Notes under the pieces: model-generated
Told to the model about the DNA's origin: nothing
What the model saw: only the letters and a program-made list of their open reading frames with translations
Databases searched by the model: none
Shown: positions 41,911 to 51,331 of the stretch, piece by piece
Numbering within the stretch: position 1 is the stretch's first letter
Layout of the letters: each line of letters opens with the position of its first letter
Program-made: the position numbers and the translations under genes
Source: Thermocaproicibacter sp036844765
GTDB lineage: Bacteria; Bacillota; Clostridia; Oscillospirales; Acutalibacteraceae
DNA length: 64,000 nucleotides
Direction of reading: 5' to 3'
Assembly: GCA_036844765.1 (NCBI GenBank)
Contig: DAIUFE010000001.1
Location: forward strand, 78,632-142,631

Positions 41911-42011
41911 AAAGATAGAAACGGCGCATCTCGCCAAAGGCGGCTGTTTTCTTTCTTTTACACGAATTTTGCCCATTCGACAGCATATCCAGGAAAGGTG
42001 CGTGACTGAAG

Positions 42012-43034
42012 ATGCGATCCTTTGAGACACGGCTGAAAAGCAGCGGCAACACCTACCGGGAACTTTTCGTCCGGAACCCCAATAATCCTATTCTGACCGC
42101 CGAGGACTGGCCTTATGCCGTCCATTCCGTATTCAACCCGGCGGCCACGGAGTTCAACGGAAAGACCCTGCTGCTGGCGCGCGTGGAAGACCGGCGCGGA
42201 TTCTCCCACCTGACAAAGGCGGTGAGCGAGGACGGCGTGACAAACTGGCAGATCGACAAATGGCCGACCCTCGAGGCCAGCTCGGATTATCCGGAGGAAG
42301 CGTGGGGCATTGAAGACCCGCGCATCACGCGCATCGACGAGCTGAACCGGTGGGCGGTGGTCTACACCTCTTTTTCCCGTTCCGGCCCGACCGTTTCGCT
42401 CGCCCTGACCAAAGATTTCGTTACGTTTGAAAAAGCGGGCTCCATCATGCCGCCGGAAGATAAAGACGCCGCCCTGTTCCCCTGCCGGTTCAAAAACAAA
42501 TGGCTGCTGATCCACCGGCCCATCGGGCCGCATTTCGGCAACATGCAGCAGCTGGGGCCCGGCGCGCATATCTGGGTCTCCTGCTCGACGGACCTCAAAT
42601 ACTGGGGCGACCACAGCATCCTGATCAACGCGCGGGACGGCGGCTGGTGGGACGCGAACAAGGTCGGCCTGTGCGCCCCGCCGCTGGAGACGGCGGACGG
42701 CTGGCTGATCCTTTACCACGGCGTGCGGCAGACGGCCTCCGGCTCGCTGTACCGGCTGGGGCTCGCGCTGCTGGACCGCGAGAACCCGATGAAGGTCCTG
42801 CGAAGGAGCGATGAATGGATTTTCGGCCCCGAGGAACCCTATGAACGGGAGGGCGACGTCCGGGACGTCGTTTTCCCGTGCGGATGGGTGCTCGACAAGG
42901 CGTGCGCGAAGGTGCGGATGTACTACGGAGCCGCCGATTCCCGCATCTGCCTCGCCACGGCGTCCCTCGGCGATCTGCTCGAATATATCAAAAGCTGCCC
43001 GGAACAGCCCCCTCTGCCACGCGGAGGCGAATGA
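42012..43034 (+). CDS. GH130 family beta-mannoside phosphorylase-like protein
   Basis: A 340-residue five-bladed beta-propeller enzyme. GH130 members phosphorolyse beta-mannosides to mannose 1-phosphate. The catalytic Asp motif GIEDPRIT lies at residues 99-106 (D102). Basic residues that usually hold phosphate are seen at R57, R169 and H236 (LARVEDRRG, IHRPIG, YHGVRQ). No signal peptide, so the enzyme is cytosolic. It opens a four-gene operon with a nucleotidyltransferase, GT4 and an alpha/alpha-barrel protein. Exact linkage (beta-1,2 or 1,4) cannot be read from sequence, and hydrolytic GH130 members exist. Confidence 0.85.
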   Translation: MRSFETRLKSSGNTYRELFVRNPNNPILTAEDWPYAVHSVFNPAATEFNGKTLLLARVEDRRGFSHLTKAVSEDGVTNWQIDKWPTLEASSDYPEEAWGIEDPRITRIDELNRWAVVYTSFSRSGPTVSLALTKDFVTFEKAGSIMPPEDKDAALFPCRFKNKWLLIHRPIGPHFGNMQQLGPGAHIWVSCSTDLKYWGDHSILINARDGGWWDANKVGLCAPPLETADGWLILYHGVRQTASGSLYRLGLALLDRENPMKVLRRSDEWIFGPEEPYEREGDVRDVVFPCGWVLDKACAKVRMYYGAADSRICLATASLGDLLEYIKSCPEQPPLPRGGE

Positions 43035-43093
43035 CGTTTCCGGGGAACGGCTTGTCTGAAATAGAAGGATTCCAAAAATAGGAGGGATTTGTT

Positions 43094-44137
43094 TTGAAAG
43101 CACTGTTTCTCGCGGGCGGCATGGGCACACGGCTCAAGCCGCTGACCGACCATCTGCCGAAACCGATGGTCCCCATTATGGGCATTCCGCTCCTGGAGCG
43201 GAATATCGACGAACTGAAACGCTGCGGTGTGAGGGAAGCCATCCTGAGCACCTGTTATAAGGCCGACTGCATTTCCAAGCATTTCGAGGAGCGGCACGTC
43301 GACGGCATCAAAATCACCTATGTCTGCGAGGATATCCCGCTCGGGACGGGCGGGGCCATCAAGAACTGCCAAAAATATCTGGACGGGACTTTTCTCGTGT
43401 TCAACTCCGACATCCTGAGCAACATCGATCTGAGGGATCTGGTGGCGTACCACAGGAAAAAAGGCGCGGACGCGACCATCGCCGTCACGCGCGTGGCGGA
43501 CCCTTCCAGCTACGGGGTGATCGAATTCGGCTCCGACGGAATCGCTTCCTCGTTCACCGAAAAACCGAAGCCCGGCGAAGCGAAATCGAACTTCATCAAC
43601 GCGGGCATCTATGTGTTCGAGCCGAAGGTCCTCGACCTGATTCCGTCCGGCAAAGTGGTGTCCGTGGAAAAGGAAACCTTCCCCGCCCTGCTGAAAAACG
43701 GCTGTAAAATCGCCGTCTATACCGGCGGAAACTACTGGATCGACATCGGCACTCCGGAAAAATACATGCAGGCGCACCAGGATATCTTCAACGGCCGCTG
43801 CTGCGTGCCGGAAAACGATTTCTCGAGCGAAAAGGTGTACGGGCTCTCCAACGTGGAGATCCACCCCACCGCCAAAGTCACCGGGCCCGTCTGGTTCGGC
43901 AAAAACGTGCGTATCGGCGCGAACGTGACGGTCGGGCCGAACGTGGTGATCGGCAACAACTTCCAGACCGGGCGGGGCTGCGTGATCCGCAACAGCGTGA
44001 TCTGGAGCGGCGTCTCCGTCGGGAGCGGCGTGGATATCACCCACTCCGTCGTCACGTCCGGCTGCCGCATCGAAAGCGGCGTGCAGTGCGTGGACACCGT
44101 GTATTCGCAGGAAAGCAAGCGCCCCTTTGTAATCTGA
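43094..44137 (+). CDS. Sugar-1-phosphate nucleotidyltransferase with left-handed helix tail
   Basis: A 347-residue enzyme of the mannose/glucose-1-phosphate transferase type. The N-terminal domain has LAGGMGTRLKPLTDHLPKPMVP and the metal-binding FNSDIL; residues from about 245 onward form hexapeptide repeats (VEIHPTAKVTGPVWFGKNVRIGANVTV). GDP-mannose pyrophosphorylase is the attractive guess given GH130 upstream, but ADP-, UDP- and dTDP-sugar makers share these motifs. It starts at TTG 43094, seven bases after AGGAGGG. Confidence 0.85.
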   Translation: MKALFLAGGMGTRLKPLTDHLPKPMVPIMGIPLLERNIDELKRCGVREAILSTCYKADCISKHFEERHVDGIKITYVCEDIPLGTGGAIKNCQKYLDGTFLVFNSDILSNIDLRDLVAYHRKKGADATIAVTRVADPSSYGVIEFGSDGIASSFTEKPKPGEAKSNFINAGIYVFEPKVLDLIPSGKVVSVEKETFPALLKNGCKIAVYTGGNYWIDIGTPEKYMQAHQDIFNGRCCVPENDFSSEKVYGLSNVEIHPTAKVTGPVWFGKNVRIGANVTVGPNVVIGNNFQTGRGCVIRNSVIWSGVSVGSGVDITHSVVTSGCRIESGVQCVDTVYSQESKRPFVI

Positions 44138-44150
44138 GGGCCGGAAAGGA

Positions 44151-45326
44151 ATGGGAGCATTGGACGAAAATCAAAAAATCCGCGCGCTGTTTTTAAGCAC
44201 CTATCCCCCGCGGGCCTGCGGCATTGCGACCTTTACGCAGGATCTGGTGGGCGCGCTGACCCAAACGGGAAAGATCGACGCGGGCATCGTCGCCGTCAGC
44301 AACGGCGGAGAATCCTACCCGCCGGAGGTCCGGTTCGATTTTCCGCAGCAGTCGCCGGAAGCATACCCGGAAGCGGCCGAAAAAATCAACCGCTCGGGGG
44401 CCGACATGCTGATGGTCGAGCATGAATACGGCATTTACGGCGGAAAATGGGGCGAGCAGGTCCTCAAGCTGACGGGGGCGCTCAGGATTCCCTATTTCGT
44501 CACCCTGCACACCGTGCTGCCGGAGCCGAACAAGGCCCAGAAGGAGATCGTCGGCGGCCTTGCGGCACGGTGCGAAAAGATGGTCACGATGGCGCCCAAC
44601 ACGGTCGAAACGCTTGAGACCGTCTATGGGGTGAAGACGGAAAAAATCGCCGTGATCCATCACGGCGTGCCGGAACTGCCCGTCAAAAGCCGGGACGAGC
44701 TGAAACGGGAGGAAGGGCTGGAGGGCCGCTTCGTCGTCAGCACGTTCGGGCTGCTCAGCCCCGGGAAAGGGCTGGAATACGGGATCGAGGCGACGGCGCG
44801 CGCCGCGAAAAAGCACCCCGAGATCCTCTATCTGATCCTCGGGCAGACGCATCCGGTCGTCCGCCGGCGCGACGGCGAAAAATACCGGGAAAAACTGGAA
44901 CGGACGGTGGAAAATTTCGGGATCTCCAAAAACGTCCGCTTCGTCAACCGCTACCTGACCAAGGAGGAGATCATCCGCTATCTTGCCCTTTCGGACGTCT
45001 ATATGACGCCCTATCTGGGGAAGGACCAGGCCGTCAGCGGCACGCTGGCCTACGCCGTCGGGTACGGGCGGGTCATCGTCTCCACGCCGTATTCCTATGC
45101 GCGCGTGATGCTGGCCGACGGGCGCGGCCTGCTGGCGGAATTCCGCGACGCGGGCTCCCTTGCGGAGTGCCTCTGCCGGGTGATGGAGCACCCCGACCTG
45201 CAGGCCGAGATGGAAAAGAAGACGCTCGCCCTCGGCAAGACCATGATGTGGAGCCGCGTCGCAGAAAATTATCTTGCGATGTTCCGGAAAGCCCTCGCGG
45301 CCCGGGATCCAAAGGAGGCTCTATGA
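44151..45326 (+). CDS. GT4-type glycosyltransferase
   Basis: A 391-residue GT-B glycosyltransferase: N-terminal acceptor half with FLSTYPPRACGIATFTQDLV and VEHEYGIYGG, C-terminal donor half with TFGLLSPGKGLEYGIEA and the LALSDVYMTPYLGKDQAVSGTLAYAVGYG segment. It is soluble. The start may be ATG 44151 or TTG 44160, which has better spacing from GGAAAGG. Its stop overlaps the next gene as ATGA. Donor and acceptor are unknown; a GDP-mannose donor is inferred from neighbours. Confidence 0.85.
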   Translation: MGALDENQKIRALFLSTYPPRACGIATFTQDLVGALTQTGKIDAGIVAVSNGGESYPPEVRFDFPQQSPEAYPEAAEKINRSGADMLMVEHEYGIYGGKWGEQVLKLTGALRIPYFVTLHTVLPEPNKAQKEIVGGLAARCEKMVTMAPNTVETLETVYGVKTEKIAVIHHGVPELPVKSRDELKREEGLEGRFVVSTFGLLSPGKGLEYGIEATARAAKKHPEILYLILGQTHPVVRRRDGEKYREKLERTVENFGISKNVRFVNRYLTKEEIIRYLALSDVYMTPYLGKDQAVSGTLAYAVGYGRVIVSTPYSYARVMLADGRGLLAEFRDAGSLAECLCRVMEHPDLQAEMEKKTLALGKTMMWSRVAENYLAMFRKALAARDPKEAL

Positions 45327-46372
45327 CGTCGGACTCCATCGACACCCGGTATCTTTTCCGACTGACGGACGACACGGGTCTTTTTCAGCATGCGGTGCTG
45401 GGGGTGCCGGACCCGAAGGAGGGCTACACCACGGACGACAATGCCCGCGCCCTGATGCTGGCGGGGATGCTGTACGGCCGCACCGGCGAAAAAAAATACG
45501 AAGAGCTGCTGGTCCGTTATCTCAGCTTCCTGTTTTACGCGGAAAGGGACCGGTGGTTTCGCAATTTCATGGGCTATGACCGCAATTTTCTCGAGAAGCG
45601 CGGCTCGGAGGACTGCTTCGGGCGCTGCCTGTGGGCGCTCGCCTATACGGCGACTCGGGAAGGGCTGCCCGGATATATCCGCGCCTGTGCGGAAAGGCTC
45701 CTGCACCGCACGGCGGCAAGCTGTTCGAGCCTCGCTTCCCTGAAGGGCAAAGCCTACGCCCTGACCGGCCTGACGATCTGGAAAGATCCGGAGGCGCAGC
45801 CGTTTGTAAAGATGATGGCGGATTCCATCATCGATACATACGCGCAGTGCCGGCGCGAGGACTGGCGGTGGTTCGAGGAAAAGATCACCTACTGCAGCGC
45901 CATCCTCCCCTATTCCATGCTCTGCGCGTGTGAAACCGAGAAACGTTGTTTGAACATCGGGCTGGAAAGCCTCGATTTTCTTCTGGAAATCACGACGAAA
46001 AACGGCGTTTTCAAGCCGGTAGGCTGCAAAGGCTGGCTGGCCCGCGGCGAGACGCCCGCGGAATACGACGAGCAGCCGGTGGAAGCATGCAGCACGCTTC
46101 TGACCTGCCTGAAAGCGCACCGGATGACAGGGGAAAAAAAGTACGAAGACGCCGCCCGCCGGTGTTTTTTCTGGTATCTCGGGATGAATTCTCGCGGGCA
46201 GACACTGATCGACCCGGAGACCGGCGGCTGCCGCGACGGCCTGACGCAGAACGGCCCGAACGGCAACGAGGGCGCGGAAAGCATCGTGTGCTGGCTGATT
46301 GCCCGCACGATCGCCGAAAAGGAACAGTGGCTGCCCATGCCGGAAAAGAACGAAAACCCGATGCAGGGATAA
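45323..46372 (+). CDS. Six-hairpin (alpha/alpha barrel) glycosidase-like protein
   Basis: A 349-residue soluble protein with repeated helix pairs, including the GYTTDDNARALMLAGMLYG, SEDCFGRCLWALAYT and WRWFEEKITYCSAILPYSML segments that recall alpha/alpha toroid glycosidases. Acidic residues fitting catalysis (DD in TTDDN, the Glu pair in WFEEK) are present but not verified. It closes the GH130 operon and overlaps the GT4 gene; AAAGGAGG is well placed. It may trim or recognise the polymer made by GT4. Confidence 0.7.
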   Translation: MTSDSIDTRYLFRLTDDTGLFQHAVLGVPDPKEGYTTDDNARALMLAGMLYGRTGEKKYEELLVRYLSFLFYAERDRWFRNFMGYDRNFLEKRGSEDCFGRCLWALAYTATREGLPGYIRACAERLLHRTAASCSSLASLKGKAYALTGLTIWKDPEAQPFVKMMADSIIDTYAQCRREDWRWFEEKITYCSAILPYSMLCACETEKRCLNIGLESLDFLLEITTKNGVFKPVGCKGWLARGETPAEYDEQPVEACSTLLTCLKAHRMTGEKKYEDAARRCFFWYLGMNSRGQTLIDPETGGCRDGLTQNGPNGNEGAESIVCWLIARTIAEKEQWLPMPEKNENPMQG

Positions 46373-46388
46373 TGGTCGTGGTTCGTTC

Positions 46389-46439
46389 AAAAGAACAGGT
46401 CCTTTGCAGCGGTAAAGCTGCAGGGGACCTGTTCTTTTT
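46389..46439 (+). terminator. Strong terminator of the GH130 operon
   Basis: AAAAGAACAGGTCC and its exact complement form a 14-bp outer stem with an inner GCAGC/GCTGC stem, ending in TTTTT. Confidence 0.92.
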
Positions 46440-46510
46440 ACCCGGTTCAACGCTGGGGGACATAGGTACAAAATATAGAATTCGATGAGGGAAAGCGGCA
46501 TAAATCCGTG

Positions 46511-46545
46511 AAAAGTATTTACTTTTTGAATATTGATGATAAAAT
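46511..46545 (+). promoter_or_regulatory. uxaB promoter with palindromic operator
   Basis: TTTACT (46518-46523) and TAAAAT (46540-46545) with a 16-base spacer form a likely promoter. The palindrome AAAAGTATTTACTTTT (46511-46526) covers the -35, which suggests repression in absence of galacturonate. Confidence 0.55.
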
Positions 46546-46586
46546 CACGATGTAATCTTTTACATAATCAAGAGGAGAGCTTCCAG

Positions 46587-48056
46587 TTGAAAAAGATTCA
46601 GGAAATCTATCACCGCAGCCCGCGGCCGATCCGGGTCGTCCAATTCGGAGAAGGCAATTTCCTGCGCGGATTCGTCGACGACATGGTCGACATCGCAAAC
46701 GAAAAAGGCGTATTCAACGGCGATGTGGCCATCGTCAAACCGACCGAATTCGGAGACCTGAAACGCTTCCGCGACCAGGATAACCTCTACACGGTGGTGC
46801 TGCGCGGCCTGGTGGAGGGGAAACCTTATGTGGAAAAGCGCGTCGTCACCAGCGTTCAAAAAGTAATCAGCGCCTACGACGAATACGGGGCATGGATGGA
46901 CCTTGCAAAGCTCGACACGCTGCAGTTCGTCGTTTCCAATACGACGGAGGCCGGCATCGTCTACGACGAAACCGATCGATTGGAGCGGACTCCGCCTAAA
47001 ACCTACCCGGGCAAGCTGACGAAATTCCTGTATGAACGCTTTCTGGAATTTCACGGCGCGGCGGATAAGGGCCTTGTGATTCTGCCGGTCGAGCTGATCG
47101 AGGACAACGGCAAAACTCTGCGCGCGGACGTGCTCCGCCTTGCCGGTCTGTGGAAGCTCGGAGCGGAATTCAAAAAATGGATCGAGGAGGACAACGTCTT
47201 CTGCAGCACGCTGGTCGACCGGATCATTACCGGCTACCCCAAGGCGGAAGCGGAAACGATCTGGAAAGAACTCGGGTACGAGGACCGTCTGCTCGATACC
47301 GGCGAGCCCTTCTCGCTTTGGGTAATCGAGAGCGAAAAGGACATTTCCGCCCAATTTCCTCTCGACAAGGCCGGGCTGCACGTTGTCTTCACGAAGGATC
47401 AGCGGCCGTACCGTGAACGCAAGGTGCGAATCCTGAACGGCGCGCATACCTCCACGGTTCTGGCCGGTTATCTCATGGGCAGGGACATTGTGCGCGACTG
47501 CATGCACGATCCTTTGGTTCGCAGACTGATGGAGGCCACCGTATTCGAAGAAATCGTCCCGACGGTCAAATTGCCCCGCGAGGAGGCGGTAGGTTTCGCG
47601 AACGCCGTGTTCGAGCGGTTCGACAATCCGTTCGTCGACCACGCACTGCTTTCCATCTCGCTCAATTCCGTTTCCAAATGGAGGGCGCGCATTCTGCCGA
47701 CGTTCCGCGACAACTATGCGAAAACAGGCAGGCCGCCGAAATACCTGACCTTCTCGCTCGCCGCGCTGATGGCGTTCTATACCTCCGACAAACTGGAAAA
47801 GAACGCGCTGATCGGCGACCGCAGCGGGCAGCCGTACGAGATCCGCGACGGCCGCAAAGTGCTGGAGTTTTTCGCCGCGAACAGCAAAAGCAAACCGGCG
47901 GAGGAATTCGTGAAGCTGTTCCTGTCTGATCCGGCGTTCTGGGGAGAAGACCTGACCGCGGAATTTGACGGTTTTGCCGAACTTGTGACAAACGACCTCA
48001 CAGCCATCCGCAGGGACGGCATGACCAAAGCAGTGGAATCGCTGCTGAAAAGCTGA
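46587..48056 (+). CDS. uxaB: Tagaturonate reductase (altronate oxidoreductase)
   Basis: UxaB reduces tagaturonate to altronate with NADH in galacturonate breakdown. The 489-residue protein belongs to the mannitol dehydrogenase family; it begins with PIRVVQFGEGNFLRGFVDDMVD and includes VVSNTTEAGI, LPVELIEDNG and RKVRILNGAHTSTVLAGYL, the conserved KxRxLNGxH catalytic region. The start is TTG 46587 behind GAGGAG; an open frame upstream lacks support. uxaA follows by four bases. Confidence 0.94.
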   Translation: MKKIQEIYHRSPRPIRVVQFGEGNFLRGFVDDMVDIANEKGVFNGDVAIVKPTEFGDLKRFRDQDNLYTVVLRGLVEGKPYVEKRVVTSVQKVISAYDEYGAWMDLAKLDTLQFVVSNTTEAGIVYDETDRLERTPPKTYPGKLTKFLYERFLEFHGAADKGLVILPVELIEDNGKTLRADVLRLAGLWKLGAEFKKWIEEDNVFCSTLVDRIITGYPKAEAETIWKELGYEDRLLDTGEPFSLWVIESEKDISAQFPLDKAGLHVVFTKDQRPYRERKVRILNGAHTSTVLAGYLMGRDIVRDCMHDPLVRRLMEATVFEEIVPTVKLPREEAVGFANAVFERFDNPFVDHALLSISLNSVSKWRARILPTFRDNYAKTGRPPKYLTFSLAALMAFYTSDKLEKNALIGDRSGQPYEIRDGRKVLEFFAANSKSKPAEEFVKLFLSDPAFWGEDLTAEFDGFAELVTNDLTAIRRDGMTKAVESLLKS

Positions 48057-48060
48057 AACG

Positions 48061-49542
48061 ATGAAAAAGATTTTTCAGATCAGCCCGGCCGATAACGTCG
48101 CCGTAGCCATCGAGGACTTGAAAAGCGGCGAGGCTGCCGGCACCGGAGGAAAGTCCGTGATTGTGCGCGAGCCGGTCCAAGCGGGGCACAAGGTTGCCCT
48201 GCGGGACATCGCCCGGGATGAGAGCATCGTGAAATACGGTTTTCCCATCGGCACCGCTTCGGCCGCCATACCGGCGGGCGCGTGGGTGCATACGCACAAC
48301 GTGAAAACCCGCCTCGGCGACTTGCTGAAATATTCCTATCATCCGTCGTTTCGGCCGCTGCCGACGGTGCCGCCGCGCACTTTCCAGGGGTACCGCCGGA
48401 AAAACGGTTCCGTCGGCGTCCGCAACGAGGTGTGGATTCTCCCGACCGTCGGGTGCGTCAACGCCGTCGTGAGAGAGATCGAGCGGGAATCGCAGAAGTT
48501 TCTCCCCCCGGAACTGGACGGAATTTATTCCTATACGCACCCCTACGGCTGCTCCCAGCTCGGCGAAGACCTCGGCAATACTCAAAAGGCGCTGGCGGGG
48601 CTCGTCCGCCATCCGAACGCCGGAGCAGTGCTTGTCGTAGGCCTCGGCTGCGAAAACAATACGCTCGACCAGATGAAGCGGGCCATAGGGCCTTACGACG
48701 AAGATCGCGTCAAATTCCTCATCTGCCAGGAGCACGAAGACGAAATCGACGACGGCGTGGCGATAGTCAAGCAGCTTTGCCGATACGCCGCGCAGTTTCA
48801 CCGTCGGGAATGCACCGCAGACCAACTCGTCGTCGGTCTCAAATGCGGCGGTTCCGACGGCTTTTCCGGCATCACGGCAAACCCGCTCGTCGGTGCGTTT
48901 TCCGACCGGCTCACCGCGCAGGGCGGTACCGCCATCCTGACAGAGGTGCCTGAGATGTTCGGTGCGGAGACACTGCTGATGGATCGCTGCAAAGACAGGG
49001 CTGTCTTCGACAAGACCGTCGCGCTTATCAATGATTTCAAGCGGTATTTTATCGAGCATCATCAGAAAATAGACTCCAACCCGTCGCCCGGCAACAAAGC
49101 GGGGGGCATCACGACTTTGGAGGACAAGTCGCTCGGCTGCGTGCAGAAAGGCGGCACCGCTCCGGTCAGCGGCGTTCTCCTCTACGGCCAGCCCGCGTCG
49201 CAGAAGGGACTGAATTTGCTGCAGGCACCGGGCAACGATCTGGTCGCATCGGCGGCGCTGGCGGCTTCCGGCGCGCATCTGGTGCTGTTCACTACCGGGC
49301 GCGGCACGCCGTTCGGCTGTCCCGTGCCGACGGTCAAGATCTCGAGCAACTCCGGCCTGGCGCGCCGCAAGGCGGGCTGGATCGACTTCGACGCCGGGAG
49401 ACTTCTCACCGGCGCAGAGATGCCGGCCCTTGCGGACGAGTTTTTCAGCTATGTGCTCGACGTCGCCTCCGGCAAAAAAGTAAAATCGGAATCGTTCGAC
49501 AAACACGATCTGGCGATTTTCAAAAACGGGGTCACTTTATGA
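48061..49542 (+). CDS. uxaA: Altronate dehydratase
   Basis: UxaA dehydrates altronate to 2-keto-3-deoxygluconate. The 493-residue product has the N-terminal SAF domain (about 1-95, including GFPIGTASAAIPAGAWVHTHN) and the main domain with GYRRKNGSVGVRNEVWILPTVGCVN, THPYGCSQLGED, GLGCENN and LKCGGSDGFSGITANP. No obvious ribosome binding site lies in the four-base gap, so translation probably depends on uxaB. The pathway continues with kdgK and kdgA, not in the window. Confidence 0.95.
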   Translation: MKKIFQISPADNVAVAIEDLKSGEAAGTGGKSVIVREPVQAGHKVALRDIARDESIVKYGFPIGTASAAIPAGAWVHTHNVKTRLGDLLKYSYHPSFRPLPTVPPRTFQGYRRKNGSVGVRNEVWILPTVGCVNAVVREIERESQKFLPPELDGIYSYTHPYGCSQLGEDLGNTQKALAGLVRHPNAGAVLVVGLGCENNTLDQMKRAIGPYDEDRVKFLICQEHEDEIDDGVAIVKQLCRYAAQFHRRECTADQLVVGLKCGGSDGFSGITANPLVGAFSDRLTAQGGTAILTEVPEMFGAETLLMDRCKDRAVFDKTVALINDFKRYFIEHHQKIDSNPSPGNKAGGITTLEDKSLGCVQKGGTAPVSGVLLYGQPASQKGLNLLQAPGNDLVASAALAASGAHLVLFTTGRGTPFGCPVPTVKISSNSGLARRKAGWIDFDAGRLLTGAEMPALADEFFSYVLDVASGKKVKSESFDKHDLAIFKNGVTL

Positions 49543-49624
49543 TGGTAAAGGCAATCAGTGGACGGCTCTATGGTGGAACTAAAACCGTCCAATCAAAAGA
49601 CAAAGAACTGAGGTGGAAATAAGC

Positions 49625-51151
49625 GTGGAAGCGAAAAGCAATTTATTGAATCCGATCTCCCCAGCCGAAACCCGGACGGAGGAAGGCTTTGCGCTTCTGT
49701 GGGATCCTCCGGAAAACCGGGAAAAGCCGGAACGGTACAGAATTTATCTCGACGGGAAAGAAATCGGCGCTACGGAAGGCACGGATTACACTGTCCGGGG
49801 GCTGGAAAGCTCCAGAACATATGAAGCATACGTCCGCGCCGACGAAAGGGACCGTGGCGCGCCGGCCGGCGCCGCTGTGAAAGTAACGACAAGACCGAAG
49901 CCGGAGGATTTCGACGTCACATCCTTCGGCGCCGTGGGCGACGGAAAAACGCTGAACACACAAGCCATTCAGAAAGCGGTGGACGCATGCAGCCGCGGAG
50001 GGCGGGTCCGCGTTCCCAAAGGCGTTTTTTTGACGGGACCGGTTGATTTGAAAAGCGACATGGCCCTCTATCTGGAAGAGGGCTCCAAGCTGCTGGGAAG
50101 CCAAGATCTGAATGATTATCCGCTGGAAACCTACCGCTTCGAGGGCTTGGAGACCGCCTGCTACGCCAGCCTGATCGGCACCAAGAACACCGGGGACCGG
50201 CTCCGGAACATTACGATCGCCGGACCGGGCGTCATCGACGCAAGCGGAAGCCCTCTGAGAGAAAAAGAGCTGCGGGAGTATAAAGGAAAACCGGGCCGGG
50301 CGGTTTGTCTGCGCAATGTGGACGGCGTTTATCTGAGGGACATTACGGTGCAGCAGTCACCGGCGTGGTGCGTGCATCTAATCTACTGCGATGGCGTCAG
50401 CCTGAACAACGTGAAAATTTATACCAAGTATGACGAAAACGGCGTTCCTTACGCGAATATGGGGAACGGCGACGGCTTCGACCCGGATTCATGCCGGAAT
50501 GTTTCCGTCTTCCACTGCACGATTGCGAGCCAGGACGACTGTATCGCCATCAAATCAGGAAGGGACGCGGAAGGAAGAAAAGTCGGGATCCCTTCGGAAA
50601 ACATCAGGATCACAAATTGTACCTTCCGGAGCGGTTTCGGCGTTGCCGTGGGCAGCGAGATGGCGGGCAGCGTCAGGAACGTTTTGGTGCGGGACTGCAA
50701 ATTTGAAGACGTATACAGCGCAGTCAGCATCAAAGCGCCCCGCGGGCGCGGCGGCGTGATCGAAAATATCCGGTATGAGAATATCGTCCATAGGAACCAC
50801 AGCCCGGAGCACAAAGACTGCAAATGGTTCCGGGGAGCTGTTTATATCGATCAGTTTTACAGCCACGAAACCTTCGACGTGAACCGGCCCGAGCCGGTGA
50901 CGGAGGGCACGCCTGTCATCCGAAATATTCTGCTGAAAAATATAACGGTAGATACGGTTGCCGGGAACGCCGTTTATCTCGCCGGGCTTCCGGAAAGCCC
51001 GCTGGAAAATATCCGCTTGGAAAACATCCGTGCGGTAGGCAAATATGGCATGAAGGCATATCATATCAGCCGCCTCGAGATGGAAAACGTCTCTGTCCAA
51101 TCCAAAGAAAGCGGAAATTGCCGCACACGTGCCGATGGGAAAAAGGCGTAA
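49625..51151 (+). CDS. GH28 polygalacturonase with N-terminal FnIII-like domain
   Basis: A 508-residue enzyme that hydrolyses alpha-1,4 galacturonide bonds. Residues 1-90 form a fibronectin type III-like domain (LLWDPPENREKPERYRIYLDG); the rest is a right-handed beta-helix starting at FDVTSFGAVGDGKTLNTQAIQKAV. GH28 catalytic motifs are near 282 (GDGFDPDSC), 302 (SQDDCIAIKSG), the GFGVAVGSE segment and SIKAPRGRGG. GTG 49625 is preferred, eight bases after GAGGTGG. No signal peptide, so it acts on imported oligogalacturonides. It is the third gene of the uxaBA operon. Confidence 0.92.
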   Translation: MEAKSNLLNPISPAETRTEEGFALLWDPPENREKPERYRIYLDGKEIGATEGTDYTVRGLESSRTYEAYVRADERDRGAPAGAAVKVTTRPKPEDFDVTSFGAVGDGKTLNTQAIQKAVDACSRGGRVRVPKGVFLTGPVDLKSDMALYLEEGSKLLGSQDLNDYPLETYRFEGLETACYASLIGTKNTGDRLRNITIAGPGVIDASGSPLREKELREYKGKPGRAVCLRNVDGVYLRDITVQQSPAWCVHLIYCDGVSLNNVKIYTKYDENGVPYANMGNGDGFDPDSCRNVSVFHCTIASQDDCIAIKSGRDAEGRKVGIPSENIRITNCTFRSGFGVAVGSEMAGSVRNVLVRDCKFEDVYSAVSIKAPRGRGGVIENIRYENIVHRNHSPEHKDCKWFRGAVYIDQFYSHETFDVNRPEPVTEGTPVIRNILLKNITVDTVAGNAVYLAGLPESPLENIRLENIRAVGKYGMKAYHISRLEMENVSVQSKESGNCRTRADGKKA

Positions 51152-51238
51152 AATCGAAATCCTCTCTCTCCTACTTTCGGGATCGGGAAGATTCAAATTC
51201 TCCCCTGCGGCTTTCCGGGATGCCCGCTCGAGTCTCCG

Positions 51239-51331
51239 TCACCCCTTCCCCGCGCCCGTCAGACCGTGCTTCATCAGTCCGTCGTACAGCTCGTCGTCCG
51301 TCAGCTGGTTGGTATAGGTCGTCTCCAGCAT
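51239..51331 (-). pseudogene. Short coding-like fragment downstream of the GH2 gene
   Basis: After the GH2 stop the same frame continues past a second TGA and then reads LVPENLRRTMLETTYTNQ followed by LTDDELYDGLMKHGL, ending at a stop near 51239. From the internal ATG this is 30 codons. It looks like the end of a real protein, but no ribosome binding site is seen and I cannot name the family. It may be the remnant of a deleted gene, or chance. Confidence 0.3.

Noticed and set aside
49543..49612. GGACGG/CCGTCC inverted repeat between uxaA and the GH28 gene as a terminator
   Set aside because: Only six pairs with a wide loop and no T run; the genes are more simply one operon.
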